NCBI GenBank assembly: GCA_029834535.1 | Contig: JAQMWT010000009.1 | Span: 372,001-436,000 of the forward strand | Origin: Chrysophaeum taylorii | Taxonomy: Eukaryota > Sar > Pelagophyceae > Pelagomonadales > Pelagomonadaceae | Direction: 5' to 3' | Length of the DNA stretch: 64,000 bases | Shown: positions 63,201-64,000 of the stretch, one piece after another | How positions within the stretch are numbered: the stretch's first letter is position 1 | How the letters are laid out: every line of letters begins with the position of its first letter | The notes under the pieces: model-generated | Database searches by the model: none | What the model was told of the DNA's origin: nothing | Seen by the model: the letters and a program-made list of their open reading frames with translations, nothing else | Made by a program: the position numbers and the translations under genes

Positions 63201-64000
63201 AGTGGGGTCTTCTGTGGGCATGTCGGTAGGCAAACTTGTGGGCAAAGAAGATGGGACCGGAGTGGGGTCTTCTGTGGGCATGTCGGTAGGCAGACTTGTT
63301 GGCAAAGAAGATGGGATCGGAGTGGGGTCTTCAGTGGGCATGTCGGTGGGCAAGCTTGTCGGCACAGAAGATGGGATCGGAGTGGGGTCAAAAGTAGGGA
63401 TGTCGGTAGGCAGGCTCGTCGGCACAGCAGACGGGATCGGAGTGGGGGCAAAAGTAGGGATGTCGGTGGGCAGGCTCGTCGGCACAGCAGATGGGATCGG
63501 AGTGGGGGCAAAAGTAGGGGTGTCGGTGGGCAGACTTGTCGGCAGAGAAGATGGGATCGAAGTGGGGTCAAACGTAGGGATGTCTGTGGGCAGACTAGTC
63601 GGCAAAGAAGACGGGATCGGAGTGGGATCAAAAGTAGGAATGTCGGTGGGGAAGCTTGTCGGCACAGAAGATGGGATCGGAGTTGGGTCTTCAGTGGGCA
63701 TGTCGGTAGGCAGGCTAGTCGGCACGGAAGATGGGATCGGAGTGGGGTCAAACGTAGGGATGTCTGTGGGCAGGCTAGTCGGCACAGAAGATGGAATTGG
63801 AGTGGGATCAAAAGTAGGAATGTCGGTGGGCAGGGTAGTCGGCACAGCAGATGGGATCGGAGTGGGGTCAAACGTAGGGATGTCTGTGGGCAGGCTAGTC
63901 GGCACAGAAGATGGGATCGGAGTGGGATCAAAAGTAGGAATGTCGGTGGGCAGGCTTGTCGGCAAAGCAGATGGGATCGGAGTGGGGTCAGCAGATGGGA
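38131..64000 (-). CDS. giant modular surface protein (PT repeats, MAM, beta-helix, GCC arrays, membrane domain), 5' end outside window
   Basis: One minus-strand gene with at least 29 exons and about 8000 codons in view. Exon blocks in order are: 64000-62373 (Pro-Thr repeats, enters from the right), 62297-57365 (Pro-Thr, two MAM, beta-helix, GCC modules), 22 exons of 456 bp (57299-45861), 45765 to about 41660 (GCC and a Cys-free domain), 41557-40700, 40630-40332, 40278-39013 (membrane domain) and 38974-38131 (membrane domain and tail, TAG stop). Splice phases agree at every junction I checked except the donor near 41660. The parts resemble large stramenopile proteins that join ephrin-receptor-like Cys modules to a multi-pass C-terminus. 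It is probably a cell-surface or adhesion/sensor protein (inference). The signal peptide must lie outside the window. A split into two genes cannot be excluded without transcripts. Confidence 0.8.
39013..40278 (-). CDS. exon of giant gene: membrane domain, first part
   Basis: 1266 bp. After C-L-K-C-K the first membrane helix is G-A-G-V-L-V-C-V-F-L-L-S-V-V-I-G-I. A charged Arg/Glu-rich helical loop follows, then helices at T-L-S-P-F-V-F-T-F-L-V-V-M-F-V-I-A, H-A-L-M-Y-F-F-L-L-L-I-Y-V-A-L-P and W-L-W-Y-V-L-L-M-I-A-I-W-P-I-G-F-P-L-G-L. The motif S-T-N-T-F-R-Y-F-S-C is typical of this multi-pass domain in related proteins. An acidic loop is encoded by a GAC repeat (39203-39250). The donor GTAAGA starts at 39012, phase 2. 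Confidence 0.85.
40332..40630 (-). CDS. exon of giant gene: Cys/Asp-rich juxtamembrane region
   Basis: 299 bp, phase 0 in and phase 2 out. It encodes A-C-R-K-G-Y-Y-W-D, a Cys/Asp-rich run (C-C-V-D-C-D-D-D-D-G-L-D-C-D) and C-S-H-G-N-K-G-A-L-C-G. The intron 40331-40279 (53 bp) joins it to A-C-K-R-N-Y-D-F-D in the next exon, giving a continuous G-A-L-C-G-A-C unit typical of the juxtamembrane Cys region in related stramenopile proteins. Confidence 0.85.
40700..41557 (-). CDS. exon of giant gene: last GCC modules
   Basis: 858 bp (286 codons), phase 0 to phase 0. The acceptor is TAG before 41557. It encodes GCC modules with recognisable landmarks: W-G-Q-T-S-C, C-P-P-G-S-Y-S-A-G-E-G-A-S-E-C, S-S-G-L-S-S-C, C-P-A-G-S-Y-S-G-S-G-A-S-E-C and Y-T-T-K-T-G-S-Y-Y-C-D. 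The donor GTGAGG is at 40699. The intron to 40631 is 69 bp with a long poly-T tract. Confidence 0.85.
41660..45765 (-). CDS. exon of giant gene: GCC modules and a Cys-free domain
   Basis: About 1370 codons, phase 1 in. Most of it is a long series of diverged GCC modules (A-G-T-Y-S-G-S-G-A-S-E-C, S-C-x-x-A-D-A-G-x-(Y/F)-V), more varied than those in the 456-bp exons. From about 42240 to 41690 a Cys-poor stretch (V-S-I-E-S-E-L-V-A-V-V-N-L-T; L-V-V-T-V-L-K-S-E-R-R-R-L-D) might be an SEA-like or similar extracellular domain; I cannot name it. A last partial module (C-P-P-G-Y-Y-S-L-S-G-A-S-S-C) precedes the exon end. The donor is unclear: phase 0 is required, and the available GT sites (41659 and 41644) are poor. 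Confidence 0.75.
45861..57299 (-). repeat. tandem array of 22 exons, each exactly 456 bp, phase 1-1
   Basis: Exon starts (minus strand; each ends 455 bases lower): 57299, 56779, 56260, 55743, 55201, 54684, 54164, 53623, 53106, 52589, 52048, 51515, 50997, 50468, 49926, 49413, 48896, 48382, 47867, 47352, 46842, 46316. Each encodes 152 residues, three GCC modules of about 50 residues, starting (G)PNGTISAGSGATECTNC and ending near D-G-A-S-E-Q-T-E-C. Introns are 54-95 bp, with donors GAAT|GTGAGC or GAAT|GTAAGY and acceptors TAG or CAG before GCCC. The split codon T|GC restores Cys at each junction. Copies differ by scattered substitutions only, with no indel changing exon length. Confidence 0.95.
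57365..62297 (-). CDS. exon of giant gene: PT stalk, two MAM domains, beta-helix, GCC modules
   Basis: A 4933-bp exon, phase 0 in and phase 1 out. It starts with Pro-Thr repeats, including six 60-bp units near 61985-61660. MAM-like domain 1 spans about 61565-61090 (C-T-F-E-D-Y-E-M-C-L-W; G-P-S-T-W-W-G-Y-Y-M-Y-V-E-A; D-M-A-V-D-N-V-S-F), and MAM-like domain 2 about 60865-60365 shares the same landmarks. From about 60270 to 59100 are repeated G-G-A-(I/V)-x-V/A segments typical of polymorphic outer membrane protein-like parallel beta-helices (G-G-A-I-Y-V-A-S-S; G-G-A-V-S-V-N-A-S-S). From about 58960 GCC2/GCC3 Cys modules begin and run to the end. The donor at 57364 is GC, not GT. Extracellular location is inferred. 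Confidence 0.85.
61660..61985 (-). repeat. second 60-bp coding minisatellite (P-S-G-N-P-T-D-V type)
   Basis: Six almost identical 60-bp units encoding V-P-S-G-N-P-T-D-V-P-S-A-V-P-S-x-(L/V)-P-T-A/T. It has the same period as the array in the upstream exon but a different sequence. Near identity indicates recent expansion or homogenisation. Confidence 0.95.
62373..64000 (-). CDS. exon of giant gene: Pro-Thr-Ser repeat region
   Basis: The whole exon in view encodes a 20-residue repeat of the type PTPIPSSVPTSLPTDIPTFD (60 bp), about 22 units, followed by less regular P-T/S repeats. It ends in a phase-0 GT donor at 62372 (GTGAGG); the intron 62372-62298 contains an (AACG)n run. The frame stays open to the window edge. 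Such regions usually form extended, O-glycosylated stalks. Confidence 0.85.
62690..64000 (-). repeat. 60-bp coding minisatellite in PT exon
   Basis: About 22 units of 60 bp (20 codons) in register to the window edge, with one extra 24-bp partial unit near 63001. All length changes are multiples of 3. Confidence 0.95.

Noticed and set aside
62369-63931. A second minus-strand open frame of about 520 codons in the Pro-Thr exon
   Set aside because: It is the off-frame reading of the same 60-bp repeat (Leu/Arg/Cys-rich). A 60-bp unit keeps every frame open; only the P-T frame splices correctly to the next exon.

Overview
The window is eukaryotic nuclear DNA, most likely from a stramenopile-type alga (inference; a pelagophyte-like genome would fit). 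The evidence is short GT-AG introns of 38-95 bp, long Pro-Thr repeats, MAM and polymorphic-membrane-protein-like domains, very large Cys-rich GCC2/GCC3 (ephrin-receptor-like) arrays joined to a multi-pass membrane C-terminus, and a high density of LTR retroelements. I saw no rRNA, tRNA or CRISPR array.

Bases 1-27450 are a retroelement cluster. A minus-strand Ty1/copia-type element (1-6200, running off the left edge) abuts a minus-strand Ty3/gypsy-type element (6977-12616, cut inside its RNase H). A second, decayed copia-type element lies on the plus strand (14762-24548), possibly with LTR remnants at 13370-13597 and 25003-25263. After it comes a frameshifted, 5'-truncated LINE fragment (25597-27450). 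All three LTR elements appear to carry a C5-cytosine DNA methyltransferase domain. In the gypsy element it sits between protease and reverse transcriptase; in the copia elements it sits between protease and integrase. Motifs I, IV, VI, VIII, IX and X can be read in each. DNMT capture by retrotransposons is known from dinoflagellates and charophytes, so two superfamilies doing this side by side is the most interesting system here. The plus-strand copia element also repeats one short motif (peptide T-E/A-x-S-L-N-Y) five times at domain borders, possibly as processing sites.

Bases 27700-38130 hold host genes and simple repeats: a four-helix membrane protein (27706-29001), a 14-bp minisatellite (29731-30150), a GATC-rich tract, a complete molybdenum cofactor sulfurase (30936-33224, minus) head to head with a secreted, mucin-like single-pass membrane protein (33181-34698, plus), and a gene-poor stretch with decayed coding traces and a dispersed AAGTTTGGTCA-type motif.

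Bases 38131-64000 (minus) are one giant gene, still open at the right edge, with at least 29 exons and about 8000 codons in view. In order it encodes Pro-Thr repeats, two MAM domains, a beta-helix region, GCC modules, then 22 tandem exons each exactly 456 bp long and phase 1-1, more GCC modules, a Cys-rich region and a multi-pass membrane domain with an acidic tail. It is probably a very long cell-surface protein; its function is unknown.
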